Positions 9,295 through 18,631 of a stretch of 64,000 nt of DNA are shown here, in pieces. Positions within the stretch are counted from its first letter, which is position 1. The number at the start of each line of letters is the position of its first letter. The DNA is from Pseudomonas putida (GTDB taxonomy: Bacteria > Pseudomonadota > Gammaproteobacteria > Pseudomonadales > Pseudomonadaceae), in NCBI RefSeq assembly GCF_003228315.1, contig NZ_CP029693.1, forward strand, positions 1,116,001-1,180,000. The letters are read 5' to 3'. Made by a program: the position numbers and the translations under genes. The notes under the pieces are model-generated. The model had not been told where the DNA came from. It saw nothing but the letters and a program-made list of their open reading frames with translations, and did no database searches.

Positions 9295-10121
9295 GGCTTG
9301 GCCGCAGCCCAGTCAACCCAGCCAAATGCCCAGGTCGCCAGAATCAGCAGGCCGAACGCGATTCGGTACCAGGCGAATACCGCATAACTGTGGCTGGCGA
9401 TGAACTTGAGCAGTCCCTTGACGGCAATCATCGCGAAGATGAATGCGACAACGAAGCCCAAGGCAAACACCGGGAAGTCCGACGGCACGAACAGGCCACG
9501 GTACTTGTAGCCCGAGTAGACCGCCGCGCCCACCATGGTCGGCATGGCGAGGAAGAAGGAAAACTCGGTGGCGGTTTTGCGCGACAGGCCGAACAACAGG
9601 CCGCCGATGATGGTCGCGCCAGAGCGCGAGGTACCCGGAATCATCGCCAGGCACTGGGCGAAGCCCACCTTGAGCGCATCTTTCCAGCTGATCTCATCGA
9701 CCGTCTCGGCGTGCACTTGATGCTGACGCTTTTCGGCCCACAACATGATGAAGCCGCCCACGACCAGGGCGGCGGCCACGGTGATCGGGTTGAACAGGTA
9801 ATGGTGGATCAGGTCGGCGAAGATCACCCCCAGCACCACCGCCGGCAGGAAAGCGATCAGCAGGTTGGCGGTAAAGCGCCGTGCGCTCGGCTGCGTTGGC
9901 AAGCCAACGACCACGTCGAAAATCTTGCGACGAAACTCCCAGACCACGGCCAGGATCGCCCCGAGCTGGATGATGATGTTGAACGCCATGGCGCGCTCGC
10001 CACCGAAATCAAGCAGGTCGGCCACGATAATCTGGTGCCCGGTACTGGAAATCGGCAAAAACTCCGTCAGTCCCTCTACAACCCCAAGAATCAACGCCTG
10101 AAAGGCAGTCCAAAGATCCAT
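9291..10121 (-). CDS. uppP: Undecaprenyl-diphosphatase
   Basis: Polytopic inner-membrane phosphatase that recycles undecaprenyl pyrophosphate to the monophosphate carrier for peptidoglycan and O-antigen synthesis; overexpression gives bacitracin resistance. The 276 residues contain both family signatures, [14 protein letters not shown] near residue 16 and [10 protein letters not shown] near 165. The start at 10121 ([17 protein letters not shown]) fits the family N-terminus; the upstream in-frame ATG codons would add a non-conserved ten residues. It is followed by an overlapping DUF1294 gene. Confidence 0.95.
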   Translation of the reverse strand: MDLWTAFQALILGVVEGLTEFLPISSTGHQIIVADLLDFGGERAMAFNIIIQLGAILAVVWEFRRKIFDVVVGLPTQPSARRFTANLLIAFLPAVVLGVIFADLIHHYLFNPITVAAALVVGGFIMLWAEKRQHQVHAETVDEISWKDALKVGFAQCLAMIPGTSRSGATIIGGLLFGLSRKTATEFSFFLAMPTMVGAAVYSGYKYRGLFVPSDFPVFALGFVVAFIFAMIAVKGLLKFIASHSYAVFAWYRIAFGLLILATWAFGWVDWAAAKP

Positions 10122-10374
10122 CAATCCCCCAAAGGCCATGCATTGGCGCATGCCCCGTCAATATTTTTCAAATCGTTTGGCGTAGTCGAAAACCCGCGCG
10201 CACAAGATACCCGCACTCCCGAGAAAACTCCGTGAAATATCAGCTTGAACTCAGGTTTTTCCGCGCGGGGCCGAAATGCTATCAGACAAGCGTGAAAAGC
10301 GCCGACGCCTGATCGGGCCTTGCAAGATGCTGGCGATCAATTACTACAAAAACAAGAAACCGGAGCACCGCCTT

Positions 10375-12009
10375 ATGAATAGCTTGCGCACCCTATCGAT
10401 CAGCCGGCGGCTGTCGCTCATCCTGATCGTGGCCGTCACCATGCTCCTGGCCTTGGGCGTCATCATGCTCAAGCAGATTCACGAGGATCTGTATCAGGCC
10501 AAGGCGCAGAAAACGCAGCATGTGGTGCAAACCGCCAGCGGCATCCTCGCCTACTACCATGAGCTGGAAAGCGCTGGCACCCTCACTCGCGAGACCGCAC
10601 AGAAACAGGCGCTGAACGCCGTTCGCGGCCTGCGTTACGACCAGAACGACTACTTCTGGATCAATGATCTGACGCCGGTGATGGTCATGCACCCGGCCAA
10701 CCCGAAACTCGATGGGCAGAACCTGTCGTCCATCCGCGATCCGGATGGCTTCGCCGTGTTCAACGAAATGGTCGCCATTGCCAAGGCCAAGGGCGCCGGG
10801 CTGGTCAATTATCGCTGGCCGAAACCGGGTGCCAGCGAGCCGGTGGAAAAAACCTCCTACGTCAAACTGTTCGAGCCCTGGGGCTGGGTGATCGGTTCCG
10901 GGGTGTACATCGATGACATGCAGGCCGAGTTCTATGGCCAGGTCTGGAAGGCATCCTCCATTGGCCTGGCGATTGCTGTGATCATGGTGCTGCTGGTGTT
11001 CATGATTGCCCGCAGCATCGCCCAGCCCCTGCGCGAAACCGTGAACGCCATGGCCAGCATCGCCAGCGGCGAAAGCGATCTGACCCGAAGCCTCGATACG
11101 TTGGGCAAGGATGAAATCACGCAACTGGCCCACCACTTCAATGCATTCACCGCCAAGCTGCGCGGGGTCATCGGTCAATTGCAAGCCTCCGCGACCGCGC
11201 TGGGCCAGTCTTCCAGCGAACTGGGCAACGATGCTTCCCAGGCCCAGCAGCGCAGCCAGCAGCAGTCGCAACAGATGGAGCTGGTGGCCACCGCGATGAA
11301 TGAAGTGACCTATGGCGTGCAGGACGTGGCGAAAAACGCCGAACAGGCCGCCAGCGAAATGCGTGATGCCGAGGCCCAGGCACAACAGGGCCAGGTCAAT
11401 ATCGATGGCAGCCTGCAACAGATCGACACGCTGTCCTCCACCATCGACCAGGCTGTGGAAGTGATACGTACGCTGGCCACCGAAAGCACGCAGATCGGCA
11501 GCGTGCTGGAAGTGATTCGCTCCATCGCCGAGCAGACCAACCTGCTGGCACTCAATGCCGCCATTGAGGCCGCCCGGGCTGGTGAGCAGGGTCGTGGCTT
11601 TGCAGTGGTGGCGGACGAGGTACGCCTGTTGGCCCAGCGCACCCAGAAGTCCACGGCGGAAATCCAGTCGATGATCGAACGCCTGCAGAATCATTCCGAG
11701 GCGGCGGTCAAAGTGATCGGCGAAAGCAGCCGGGCATCCCAACTCACGATCGAACAGGCAGGCCTGGCCGGCAGCAGCCTGAATGCCATCAGCCAGGCAT
11801 TGCGCAATCTCACCGGACTGAATGCATCGATTGCCAGCGCGACGCTGCAGCAGGCGCACGTGGTCGAGGACATCAACCAGAACGTCACGCAGGCGGCCGG
11901 TCTGTCCCACAACACCGCGCTGGCGGCGGAACAATCCAGCGCCGCCAGCGTGCACCTCAAGGACTTGAGCGAGCAGTTGAACGGCCTGCTTCGCCAGTTC
12001 CGCGTTTAG
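10375..12009 (+). CDS. Methyl-accepting chemotaxis protein with single Cache sensor
   Basis: Transmembrane chemoreceptor of about 544 residues. It has a helix near residue 13-32, a periplasmic single-Cache (sCache_2) domain marked by [16 protein letters not shown] and [13 protein letters not shown], and a second membrane helix near 194-214. A HAMP domain and the cytoplasmic signalling tip ([23 protein letters not shown]) follow. sCache receptors of this type in P. putida (McpP) sense short carboxylates such as pyruvate and propionate; that ligand class is a guess here. ATG at 10375 follows CGGAG. An upstream in-frame ATG at 10276 would place about 33 charged residues before the membrane helix and is less likely. 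Confidence 0.9.
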   Translation: MNSLRTLSISRRLSLILIVAVTMLLALGVIMLKQIHEDLYQAKAQKTQHVVQTASGILAYYHELESAGTLTRETAQKQALNAVRGLRYDQNDYFWINDLTPVMVMHPANPKLDGQNLSSIRDPDGFAVFNEMVAIAKAKGAGLVNYRWPKPGASEPVEKTSYVKLFEPWGWVIGSGVYIDDMQAEFYGQVWKASSIGLAIAVIMVLLVFMIARSIAQPLRETVNAMASIASGESDLTRSLDTLGKDEITQLAHHFNAFTAKLRGVIGQLQASATALGQSSSELGNDASQAQQRSQQQSQQMELVATAMNEVTYGVQDVAKNAEQAASEMRDAEAQAQQGQVNIDGSLQQIDTLSSTIDQAVEVIRTLATESTQIGSVLEVIRSIAEQTNLLALNAAIEAARAGEQGRGFAVVADEVRLLAQRTQKSTAEIQSMIERLQNHSEAAVKVIGESSRASQLTIEQAGLAGSSLNAISQALRNLTGLNASIASATLQQAHVVEDINQNVTQAAGLSHNTALAAEQSSAASVHLKDLSEQLNGLLRQFRV

Positions 12010-12013
12010 CCCT

Positions 12014-12114
12014 CTGTAGGAGCGAGCCTGCTCGCGATGGACGAAAACGATTACGCGGGCATCCTGAAGAAACGCGGTGCCCTGGCGTTCATCGCGAGCA
12101 GGCTCGCTCCTACA
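12014..12114. repeat. REP doublet (REPIN) between the chemoreceptor and pnuC
   Basis: Inverted pair CTGTAGGAGCGAGCCTGCTC / GAGCAGGCTCGCTCCTACAC. It starts 5 bases after the chemoreceptor stop and ends 45 bases before the pnuC start. Confidence 0.92.
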
Positions 12115-12158
12115 CAAGGTACAATCCGCGCCCTCTTCCATTTCCCCAAGGAACCTGC

Positions 12159-12722
12159 ATGTCCGGGCTCGAACTGTTCGCCGCCACCCTCGGTGTCATT
12201 GCCGTCTGGTTGACGGTCAAACAGAACCCCTGGTGCTGGCCGATCGGCCTGGTCATGGTGCTGATCTATAGCTGGATCTTCTTCGAGGTGAAGCTGTATT
12301 CGGACATGCTCCTGCAAGTGATTTATGCCGCTCTGCAAATCTATGGCTGGTGGCAATGGACCCGTGCGGGCGAGGCAAGGCTCGGGCGCGAAGTCAGCCG
12401 GCTTGACGGCACATCCGTGCTCTACGGACTGGTGATCGGGGCAATTGGCAGCCTGTTGCTCGGCGCCGCCATGGCGCACTGGACCGATGCAGCCCAACCC
12501 TGGCTGGATGCGGCACTCACCGGTTTCAGCCTCGTGGCGCAGGTGTGGATGGCGCAGAAACGCGTTCAGTGCTGGCCGTTGTGGATTGTCGTGGATGTGA
12601 TTTTCGTCGGGCTGTTCATCTATAAAGGGCTGTACCTGACCGCCGCGCTCTACGCATTGTTCCTGATGCTGGCGGTGCAAGGCTGGCGTGAATGGCGCGC
12701 GGTACCGGCGCTGCGCACATGA
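12159..12722 (+). CDS. pnuC: PnuC nicotinamide riboside transporter
   Basis: Seven-helix SWEET-like facilitator of 187 residues that lets nicotinamide riboside cross the inner membrane. Tryptophan-rich signatures typical of PnuC are present: KQNPWCWPIGL, LQIYGWWQWTR and CWPLWIVVDV. The start follows AAGGAACC. The stop overlaps the start of the next gene (ATGA), which encodes the NadR-type kinase that would trap the imported riboside by phosphorylation. The pair forms a minimal salvage route to NAD. Confidence 0.93.
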   Translation: MSGLELFAATLGVIAVWLTVKQNPWCWPIGLVMVLIYSWIFFEVKLYSDMLLQVIYAALQIYGWWQWTRAGEARLGREVSRLDGTSVLYGLVIGAIGSLLLGAAMAHWTDAAQPWLDAALTGFSLVAQVWMAQKRVQCWPLWIVVDVIFVGLFIYKGLYLTAALYALFLMLAVQGWREWRAVPALRT

Positions 12723-13249
12723 AAGTACTGGTGCTCACCGGGCCGGAATCCAGCGGCAAGAGCTGGTTGTCGGCCGAAACGCAAAAGCATTTTGGCGGGA
12801 TCGTGGTCGGCGAGTACGTGCGCTGGTTCATCGACCATACCCGGCGCGATACTTGCTTTGCCGATATTACGGAGATCGCCCAGGGCCAACTGCGTTGGGA
12901 AGACGAGGCCCGTGCCCGGCAACCCGAGCTGCTCATTCTCGATACGCACCTTTTGAGCAACATGCTCTGGAGCCAGACCCTGTTTGGCGATTGTCCGGCC
13001 TGGATCGAGCAGGCCCTGCTGGCTCGGCACTACGACTTGCACCTGTTGCTGTCACCGGAAAATGTCGAGTGGACGGATGATGGCCAGCGTTGCCAACCGG
13101 GGTTGGACGAACGCCAATGCTTTTTCAACAGCACCCTGGCCTGGCTGGAACTTCATCGCCAGCCGGTGGAAATTCTGCGAGGCGACTGGGCGGATCGCCA
13201 GGCCCACGCCTTGAAAGCGGTGTCGAGGCTGCTCACTGCCCACCCCTGA
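12719..13249 (+). CDS. NadR-like ribosylnicotinamide kinase (AAA ATPase)
   Basis: 176-residue P-loop protein corresponding to the C-terminal ribosylnicotinamide kinase domain of NadR. It lacks the N-terminal HTH and the adenylyltransferase domain. Walker A is GPESSGKS (residues 8-15); a DTHLLSNMLW segment and QPGLDERQCFF follow. It probably phosphorylates nicotinamide riboside to NMN. The start overlaps the pnuC stop, and the functional link to PnuC supports the call. Confidence 0.88.
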   Translation: MKVLVLTGPESSGKSWLSAETQKHFGGIVVGEYVRWFIDHTRRDTCFADITEIAQGQLRWEDEARARQPELLILDTHLLSNMLWSQTLFGDCPAWIEQALLARHYDLHLLLSPENVEWTDDGQRCQPGLDERQCFFNSTLAWLELHRQPVEILRGDWADRQAHALKAVSRLLTAHP

Positions 13250-13600
13250 TTTTGGGGCAATTTACCCGCTGGTTTCCCCTTTTCCGGGGGCAAAGTGTCC
13301 GATCCTGAAACACCTTCCCCATCGCAAAGGGCGTGCTTGAGCCCTTCGCCCTGTTGCGTCCCGCCTTGTTAATCCATTGATACACGTACGCGCAAACCCC
13401 CGTTCCAGAGCATCGCAAGCGATTTAGACGGCCGCAGGCACCCTGCGTTGTCTCAGCGTTGAAACAGATCGAATCCTCCGTTCCCGGACAAAGTTTGCAA
13501 GTCATTGAATTACCAATAATTTCAAAAACCGGCACAGCTTTCGCTCTCTCCTTCACAACGCTGACCAGGGGCCAGCCCACAAGAAGAAGGAATTGCTGCC
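13250..13600. other. Intergenic leader upstream of the fap operon
   Basis: 351 bases. Short GC-rich hairpins near 13243-13262 (CCCC/GGGG) and 13325-13344 (AAGGGC/GCCCTT) could end the pnuC transcript, but neither has a strong T run. The 3' half is A/T-richer and contains the candidate sigma-54 promoter listed separately. No convincing gene is seen. Confidence 0.6.
13531..13545 (+). promoter_or_regulatory. Candidate sigma-54 promoter of fapA
   Basis: The sequence CGGCACAGCTTTCGCT has GG at 13531-13532 and GC at 13543-13544. That is the exact GG-N10-GC spacing of sigma-54 -24/-12 elements. It keeps the GGCAC of the -24 box but has TCGC for TTGC at -12. It lies about 57 bases before the fapA start, and a sigma-54 activator gene adjoins the far end of the operon. 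Not proven; one such match could arise by chance. Confidence 0.5.
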
Positions 13601-14035
13601 GTGGGGACATTCAATAAAGGCTTGACCTGCCTCCTGCTGATAGGAAGTGCCACCACCTCGGTGCTCAGTTTGGATGTTCAAGCCGAGGGCAACGGCGTCA
13701 TCGTGCTGCAACGTGACGTTCAACCTGTGCCGATTGGCCGTACCGGTGGCAAAGACCCCTACCCGACCACTGTCAACGTGAATCCTTCGGCTCGCGTTAC
13801 TGGCGAACTGAGCGATGCCGACATAGCGGGCGTCACCAGCGGTGCATCCCTGCATGGCGCCAACGGCCAGGCTCTCAATGGCATGCAGGGCCTTAACGTC
13901 GTTACCAATCCCAACGGTATGCCAGGCATGGGCGCCGGTCACGGCGGAGGTAGCGGTGGCGCCATCTCAGGAACCATCAACCGTGCCATGAGCACTGGCC
14001 TTTCTCCACTGACCAGAATGGCTGGAGGTCAATGA
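13601..14035 (+). CDS. fapA: FapA, functional amyloid accessory protein
   Basis: First gene of the functional-amyloid (fap) operon. The 144-residue secreted protein has a hydrophobic signal segment (TFNKGLTCLLLIGSATTSVLS) and the family motif PIGRTGGKDPYPTTVN. A glycine-rich tail (GMGAGHGGGSGG) follows. FapA influences fibril composition, probably as a periplasmic chaperone for FapC. The start is GTG at 13601, about 10 bases after AGAAGG. The stop is one base from the fapB start. Confidence 0.9.
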   Translation: MGTFNKGLTCLLLIGSATTSVLSLDVQAEGNGVIVLQRDVQPVPIGRTGGKDPYPTTVNVNPSARVTGELSDADIAGVTSGASLHGANGQALNGMQGLNVVTNPNGMPGMGAGHGGGSGGAISGTINRAMSTGLSPLTRMAGGQ

Positions 14036-14036
14036 C

Positions 14037-14615
14037 ATGAGTCGTTCCGCCCTTTTCCTCGCCCTGTTCGCCTGCACCAGCGTCATGGCCGATTCCAGCG
14101 TAAGTACGATCAATAACGCAGACATTCAGAATTCCGGCGCTCGGTACAACGGCAACTACGGCGTCAACGAAGCCGCCGGCGATCAGCAACAACAGGCCAA
14201 CGTCCGCGCCATCGCCATCGGTACCGAAGCCTCGGCAACCACCAGCGTCATCCAGAAAATCACCACGCCCGCCAATCCGTCGATGAACGCGACGGCCACC
14301 ATCGGCGGCAACTCTTTCACTAATGGCAACGGTGTACTGGGCGTCAACCAGGGCGCCGGGGCCAACAACCAGATGGCCAACGCCATGCGCATCAGCATCA
14401 GTGCGATTCCGCAGGCGATTGACGATAGCGTCCTTTCTCAACAGAACGTGGCGCTGTTACCGAACTCAGGAGCAACTGGCACCCCAACCGGCAGTCGCCA
14501 GGTCGTCACAAGCGACCAGGCCTTCACCGGCAGCCGGGGGGTAATCCAGGTGAACCAGAGTGCCGGGGTGGGGAACCGAATGGCTAACACCCTGAGCATC
14601 CGGGTCGCTGACTGA
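14037..14615 (+). CDS. fapB: FapB, minor amyloid subunit (nucleator)
   Basis: 192-residue exported protein related to FapC and thought to seed fibrils at the cell surface. After a signal peptide ending near MADSS there are three imperfect repeats: YGVNEAAGDQQQQAN, LGVNQGAGANNQMAN and IQVNQSAGVGNRMAN. They are separated by Ala/Thr/Ser-rich linkers. The repeat pattern (VN-x-x-AG-x-x-N/Q-Q) is the same as in FapC. A GGAGG site precedes the ATG, overlapping the end of fapA. Confidence 0.93.
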   Translation: MSRSALFLALFACTSVMADSSVSTINNADIQNSGARYNGNYGVNEAAGDQQQQANVRAIAIGTEASATTSVIQKITTPANPSMNATATIGGNSFTNGNGVLGVNQGAGANNQMANAMRISISAIPQAIDDSVLSQQNVALLPNSGATGTPTGSRQVVTSDQAFTGSRGVIQVNQSAGVGNRMANTLSIRVAD

Positions 14616-14678
14616 CCCAAACGCAGTGCGATTAGAAAGTACCAACACTTAACCAACTAATAAGCACGGAGAAACACC

Positions 14679-15698
14679 ATGAAACCTTCAATGGCCTTAA
14701 AACCACTGGTTTTCGCTCTCGCAGCAGTGATGGCAATCGCAGCACAAGCAGGCGGTCGTGATGATGATCACGGTCATGGAAATGGTCACGGCAACGGACA
14801 TGGCAATCAGCAGCCTAAACACCCAACTTTTGAAGAAGTTCTGTCGCTCACCGCAGGTGCTGGGGCCCTGGTGATCGATTCACAGGACAGCAACAACAAC
14901 GGTGTGCTGAACCAGGGCACCAAAAATGATGCCCAGATGAACAGCTCGGGCAATAACACCAACGGCAACGTCGGCATGAACAACGCCGCCGGCGATGGTA
15001 ACCAACAGGCTAACGCCGCCGCTCTGGCCACCGCTGACGAAAGCTTCATTTTCGGCTCTGCGGTCGCAGCTGCCAGCGCCACCCAAAACAACACCGCCAA
15101 CACCGTCTATAACTACTCCAGCACCGCCACGGCGAACATGAACAATGTTGGCAACAGCGGCTCCGGCAACATTGGTGCAAACAACGCGGCCGGCGACTTC
15201 AACCAACAGAAAAACGACCTGGCAATTGCAGTGTCGGGCGGCCGTGTAGCAGGCGCTGCTGCCGGTGGTACCCAAACCTCCACCGGTCTGGCTGTAAGCA
15301 ACTATGGCACCGAGGTCATGAAGAAAGACGAACTCAAAGGTACCTTCAAGGCTGATGGCAAGTTCGTAGCCAAAGGCACTGGCACCGTTGAGGATAACGA
15401 CCACGGCCATGGCGGCTATGGTGGTGGTTATGGCGACAAAGGCCATGGTGGTAACGGCGGCAAGGATGACAAATTCAAGTTCAATGCCATGGGGACCTTC
15501 GAGCTGGCTGGTCAATACACTCAACAAGTGCTGACTCCAGACGGCTGGAAAAACCCTGTGACCAACACCGCTACCATGAGCAACGTGGGCAACAACTGGT
15601 CCGGCAACGCTGGTTTCAACAACGCCGCCGGTGTAGGCAACCAACAATTCAACTCGCTGTCCGTCGCTGCCGGCTGCAAAGCCTGCACTGGCAACTAG
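14679..15698 (+). CDS. fapC: FapC, major functional amyloid subunit
   Basis: Main fibril-forming protein, 339 residues, exported and assembled on the outer surface to strengthen biofilms. A signal peptide ends near AAQA (residue 24). Three repeats, at about 84-116, 150-184 and 297-330, share the signature G-x-N-x-A-A-G-x-x-N-Q-Q. The linkers differ greatly in length; the second is about 110 residues and contains a Gly/His-rich stretch (about 241-261). A second His/Gly-rich run lies at 30-43. The C-terminal CxxC (C333-K-A-C336) conserved in FapC is present. A strong terminator follows at once. Confidence 0.95.
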   Translation: MKPSMALKPLVFALAAVMAIAAQAGGRDDDHGHGNGHGNGHGNQQPKHPTFEEVLSLTAGAGALVIDSQDSNNNGVLNQGTKNDAQMNSSGNNTNGNVGMNNAAGDGNQQANAAALATADESFIFGSAVAAASATQNNTANTVYNYSSTATANMNNVGNSGSGNIGANNAAGDFNQQKNDLAIAVSGGRVAGAAAGGTQTSTGLAVSNYGTEVMKKDELKGTFKADGKFVAKGTGTVEDNDHGHGGYGGGYGDKGHGGNGGKDDKFKFNAMGTFELAGQYTQQVLTPDGWKNPVTNTATMSNVGNNWSGNAGFNNAAGVGNQQFNSLSVAAGCKACTGN

Positions 15699-15715
15699 TA
15701 TTCGCGAGCGTCAGG

Positions 15716-15742
15716 AAAGCCCCGGCAACGGGGCTTTTTTCC
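15716..15742 (+). terminator. Intrinsic terminator inside the fap operon, fapC-fapD gap
   Basis: The stem AAAGCCCCG (15716-15724) pairs with CGGGGCTTT (15729-15737) around a GCAA tetraloop, and six T residues follow the C at 15734. It is a textbook rho-independent terminator 18 bases after fapC, yet fapD follows on the same strand. It should reduce transcription of fapDEF relative to fapABC. Confidence 0.88.
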
Positions 15743-15764
15743 ACAGCACCAAGGCGTATCGACC

Positions 15765-16445
15765 ATGCGGAAGACTGCCCTCATCACCCTGCTCTGCCTG
15801 TCTGGCCTGACTCAGGCCGCACAGATGCCGGTTGCCGCCCTTCCAGGCGGTGTACTGGTCTACAAGCAGGTGCAGAGTTTGCGTGAGCGCAAATTTGTCG
15901 ACCTGGTCGAACAAAAAACCGATTTCAGTTGCGGTGCCGCCGCGCTGGCAACGATTTTGCGCCAGGCCTATTGGCTCGACGTCGATGAAGAGCACGTCAT
16001 CAAAGGCATGCTGGTCAATGCAGACCAGAACCTTGTCCGTACTCAAGGTTTTTCCATGCTGGACATGAAGCGCTACGTAGAGAGCATCGGCATGCGTGCC
16101 CGGGGCTACAAGATCCCACCTGAAAAGCTCGAAGCAGTCACGATTCCGGTGGTGGTACTGGTGGATATTCGCGGCTACAAACACTTCGTGGTGTTGCAGC
16201 GTGCCGACAAAGACTGGGTCTACATCGGCGACCCGGTACTCGGCCACAAGCGCTACTCCCACGACGACTTTGTCAAAGGTTGGAACGGCATTGTCTTCGC
16301 CATCGTAGGTCCCGGCTATGAGAAAACCAATGCATTGCGCAGCCCACCGGAACCCCTGACAGCCAAGAACAAACTGGACAATTTCAACCCGGTCAAAGAT
16401 CAAGAGTTGATGGATTTTGGTTTTATACAGAGCGACTTCTTTTAA
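15765..16445 (+). CDS. fapD: FapD, C39-like cysteine peptidase
   Basis: 226-residue periplasmic peptidase of the C39 (bacteriocin-processing-like) family, required for Fap fibril export and thought to process Fap components. A signal peptide ends near TQAAQ. The catalytic triad can be assigned as C56 (DFSCGAAALAT), H140 (GYKHFVVLQ) and D156 (YIGDPVLG). It lacks the ABC transporter domains of classical C39 exporters, as expected for FapD. A weak AAGGCG site precedes the ATG; the fapC terminator lies 23 bases upstream. Confidence 0.92.
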   Translation: MRKTALITLLCLSGLTQAAQMPVAALPGGVLVYKQVQSLRERKFVDLVEQKTDFSCGAAALATILRQAYWLDVDEEHVIKGMLVNADQNLVRTQGFSMLDMKRYVESIGMRARGYKIPPEKLEAVTIPVVVLVDIRGYKHFVVLQRADKDWVYIGDPVLGHKRYSHDDFVKGWNGIVFAIVGPGYEKTNALRSPPEPLTAKNKLDNFNPVKDQELMDFGFIQSDFF

Positions 16446-16483
16446 TCGCCTACACGATGAGCAGGATGCTCCGGGAGCAGCAG

Positions 16484-17260
16484 ATGAAAACCTCTTATTG
16501 GCTGGCCGCTGCCTGTCTGGTGGCGAGCACCTCAGGTTTTGCCAACGGATTCAAACCCATCGAGATCAAGGACCAGGAGCTGGCCGAGCTGCGTGGTCGT
16601 TATGTAATGCCGGGGCGGATCATCAGCTTCGGCGTGGTGATGAGCAGTACCTGGCGCAACGCCAGTGGCGACATGATCGGCGCGTCGACTTCGATGCAAA
16701 TTCAGGCCGCGACGGTCAAGCCCCAATTCTATGTCTCCACCTACTCGCAAAGCGGTAACAGTGGCAGTGGAAACTCGCACGACTCGGGCTCGGGCTCGAA
16801 CTCGGGCCCAGGAACCGGAACCGTGACAGGTGGCGCCGGCCTCACAGTGACCCAGGGTATCACTCAGGTCACCCGTGCCGCAGGCGATGGCAACAGCTCC
16901 AACAACAACATCAGCATCGACGTCAAGGAAGCCAATACAGCTCCGGCGCTGGTGCCAAGCCAGGGCCAGGCCCTGATGGCCGGGCAGACCATTTCCGGCA
17001 GTAACTCGGCAGGCAATGTTGCCGTTTCCGCAACGGGCGGCGGTATTCAAATGGCCATTACGGCCAATAACAACCAGGGTTCTGCCATGCAACAAGTTGC
17101 CCAGGGCGGGCTGCTGCAAAACACCCGCCTGTTGGGTAACAGCAACATGGTCAACAACCTCACTCAGCTCAACGTTGTACTCAATAATAATGGCCCGAGT
17201 GCTGGCGCGTTGGACTGCAACCTGACTCAACTCAACGCACTTCGCACCCTTGGATATTGA
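16484..17260 (+). CDS. fapE: FapE, minor fibril-associated protein
   Basis: 258-residue secreted protein, a minor constituent of purified Fap fibrils. The ATG at 16484 is chosen because GGGAG lies 7 bases upstream and a signal peptide (KTSYWLAAACLVASTSGFA) starts directly there; an upstream ATG at 16457 would bury it. The conserved N-terminal module reads IEIKDQELAELRGRYVMPG. A low-complexity Ser/Gly region (about 88-110) follows, then Asn-rich repeats resembling FapB/C (RAAGDGNSSNNN). A single Cys lies close to the C-terminus. Its exact role is not settled. Confidence 0.9.
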   Translation: MKTSYWLAAACLVASTSGFANGFKPIEIKDQELAELRGRYVMPGRIISFGVVMSSTWRNASGDMIGASTSMQIQAATVKPQFYVSTYSQSGNSGSGNSHDSGSGSNSGPGTGTVTGGAGLTVTQGITQVTRAAGDGNSSNNNISIDVKEANTAPALVPSQGQALMAGQTISGSNSAGNVAVSATGGGIQMAITANNNQGSAMQQVAQGGLLQNTRLLGNSNMVNNLTQLNVVLNNNGPSAGALDCNLTQLNALRTLGY

Positions 17261-17306
17261 ACTACGCTGAGTCTCGACCATTGGGCATTAAGGGACGGCT
17301 TGATTC

Positions 17307-18620
17307 ATGTATCGATCAGTACCACTGCGCGCAGTTGTATGTTTGAGCGCTCTGCTCCCGGCGGTAATGGTGCAGGCAGCACCAGATGCGGAAGTAGAGC
17401 TTCTGAAACAGGAACTTCAGGAGTTGAAACAACGATACGAAGCACAGCAAAAAGCCCTGGCGGTCCTCGAACAACGGGTCCGCCAGGTAGAAGACCAACC
17501 GGCATCTCCTCCCCCCAAACGCCTGGCCAAGTCGCCGGCAGACATGAAAGGCAATTCGCAACAAGTCGCCACAGGAACCGGAGCTGCGGCCGCATCAGGG
17601 GGCGCAGCCGGTGGGGGGACTGGCAGTTCCTACGGTCAATCCCTGGCAGATGATTCGCAACCGGCACAAAGCGTTTCCAACCTGTATGACGAGGCCAGTG
17701 GTTTCTTCGGCGGCGGCAAATTCAGCTTCGAAACCGGGATCACCTACTCGCGTTACGACACTCGCCAGTTGATCCTCAACGGGTTCCTTGCGCTGGACTC
17801 GATCTTTCTGGGCAACATCAACCTGGACCGGATCAAGGCTGACACCTGGACGCTTGACCTGACCGGCCGCTACAACTTCGACAATCGCTGGCAGTTCGAC
17901 CTGAACGTGCCGGTGATTTACCGCGAATCCACCTACCAGTCCGGTGGTGGCAACGGCGGCGCCTCGAACGTCACGACCGAAGACACGGTTACCCGCGACC
18001 CGACGATCGGCGACGTGAACTTCGGTATCGCCTACAAGTTCATGGACGAATCGGTCAACACGCCCGATGCCGTCGTGACCTTGCGCGTCAAGGCGCCTAC
18101 CGGCAAGGACCCGTTCGGAATCAAGCTGCGCCAATCGGATGCCAACACCAACCTGTTCGTGCCAGACACCTTGCCCACCGGCAACGGCGTATGGTCGATC
18201 ACGCCGGGCATCTCGCTGGTCAAGACGTTTGACCCGGCCGTGTTGTTTGGCAGCTTCTCCTATACCCACAACCTGGAGGAATCGTTCGACGACATCAGCT
18301 CCACGGTCAACGTGAAAAACCCGGGCAAGGTGCAAATTGGCGACAGCTTCCAGCTCGGTGCCGGCATCGCGTTCGCCCTGAACGAAAAAATGAGTATGTC
18401 GTTCTCGGTGTCGGATGTTGTGCAACGTAAGAGCAGGATCAAGCAAGATGGCGGAGATTGGCAATCCGTCACCTCCAGCGACGCCAACGCCGGTTACTTC
18501 AACATCGGCATGACCATTGCGGCCACCGATAACCTGACCATCGTTCCCAACCTGTCCATCGGCATGACGGATGATGCCCCGGACTTCCAGTTCAGCCTGA
18601 AATTCCCTTATTACTTCTGA
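17307..18620 (+). CDS. fapF: FapF, outer-membrane amyloid secretion channel
   Basis: 437-residue outer-membrane protein that exports FapB, FapC and FapE. After the signal peptide (to about residue 25) there is a heptad coiled coil (about 27-63, [17 protein letters not shown]) that trimerises and gates the pore. A Ser/Gly/Ala-rich linker follows, then a C-terminal 12-strand beta-barrel domain from about residue 140. The last residues, FSLKFPYYF, end in the terminal aromatic typical of outer-membrane barrels. AAGGGACGG precedes the ATG. Confidence 0.94.
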   Translation: MYRSVPLRAVVCLSALLPAVMVQAAPDAEVELLKQELQELKQRYEAQQKALAVLEQRVRQVEDQPASPPPKRLAKSPADMKGNSQQVATGTGAAAASGGAAGGGTGSSYGQSLADDSQPAQSVSNLYDEASGFFGGGKFSFETGITYSRYDTRQLILNGFLALDSIFLGNINLDRIKADTWTLDLTGRYNFDNRWQFDLNVPVIYRESTYQSGGGNGGASNVTTEDTVTRDPTIGDVNFGIAYKFMDESVNTPDAVVTLRVKAPTGKDPFGIKLRQSDANTNLFVPDTLPTGNGVWSITPGISLVKTFDPAVLFGSFSYTHNLEESFDDISSTVNVKNPGKVQIGDSFQLGAGIAFALNEKMSMSFSVSDVVQRKSRIKQDGGDWQSVTSSDANAGYFNIGMTIAATDNLTIVPNLSIGMTDDAPDFQFSLKFPYYF

Positions 18621-18631
18621 CCCGGAACAAA

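Noticed and set aside
13531..13600. Alternative ATG start for FapA downstream of the GTG
   Set aside because: There is no in-frame ATG close to the signal peptide; the GTG at 13601 has a ribosome site and gives a complete signal peptide.
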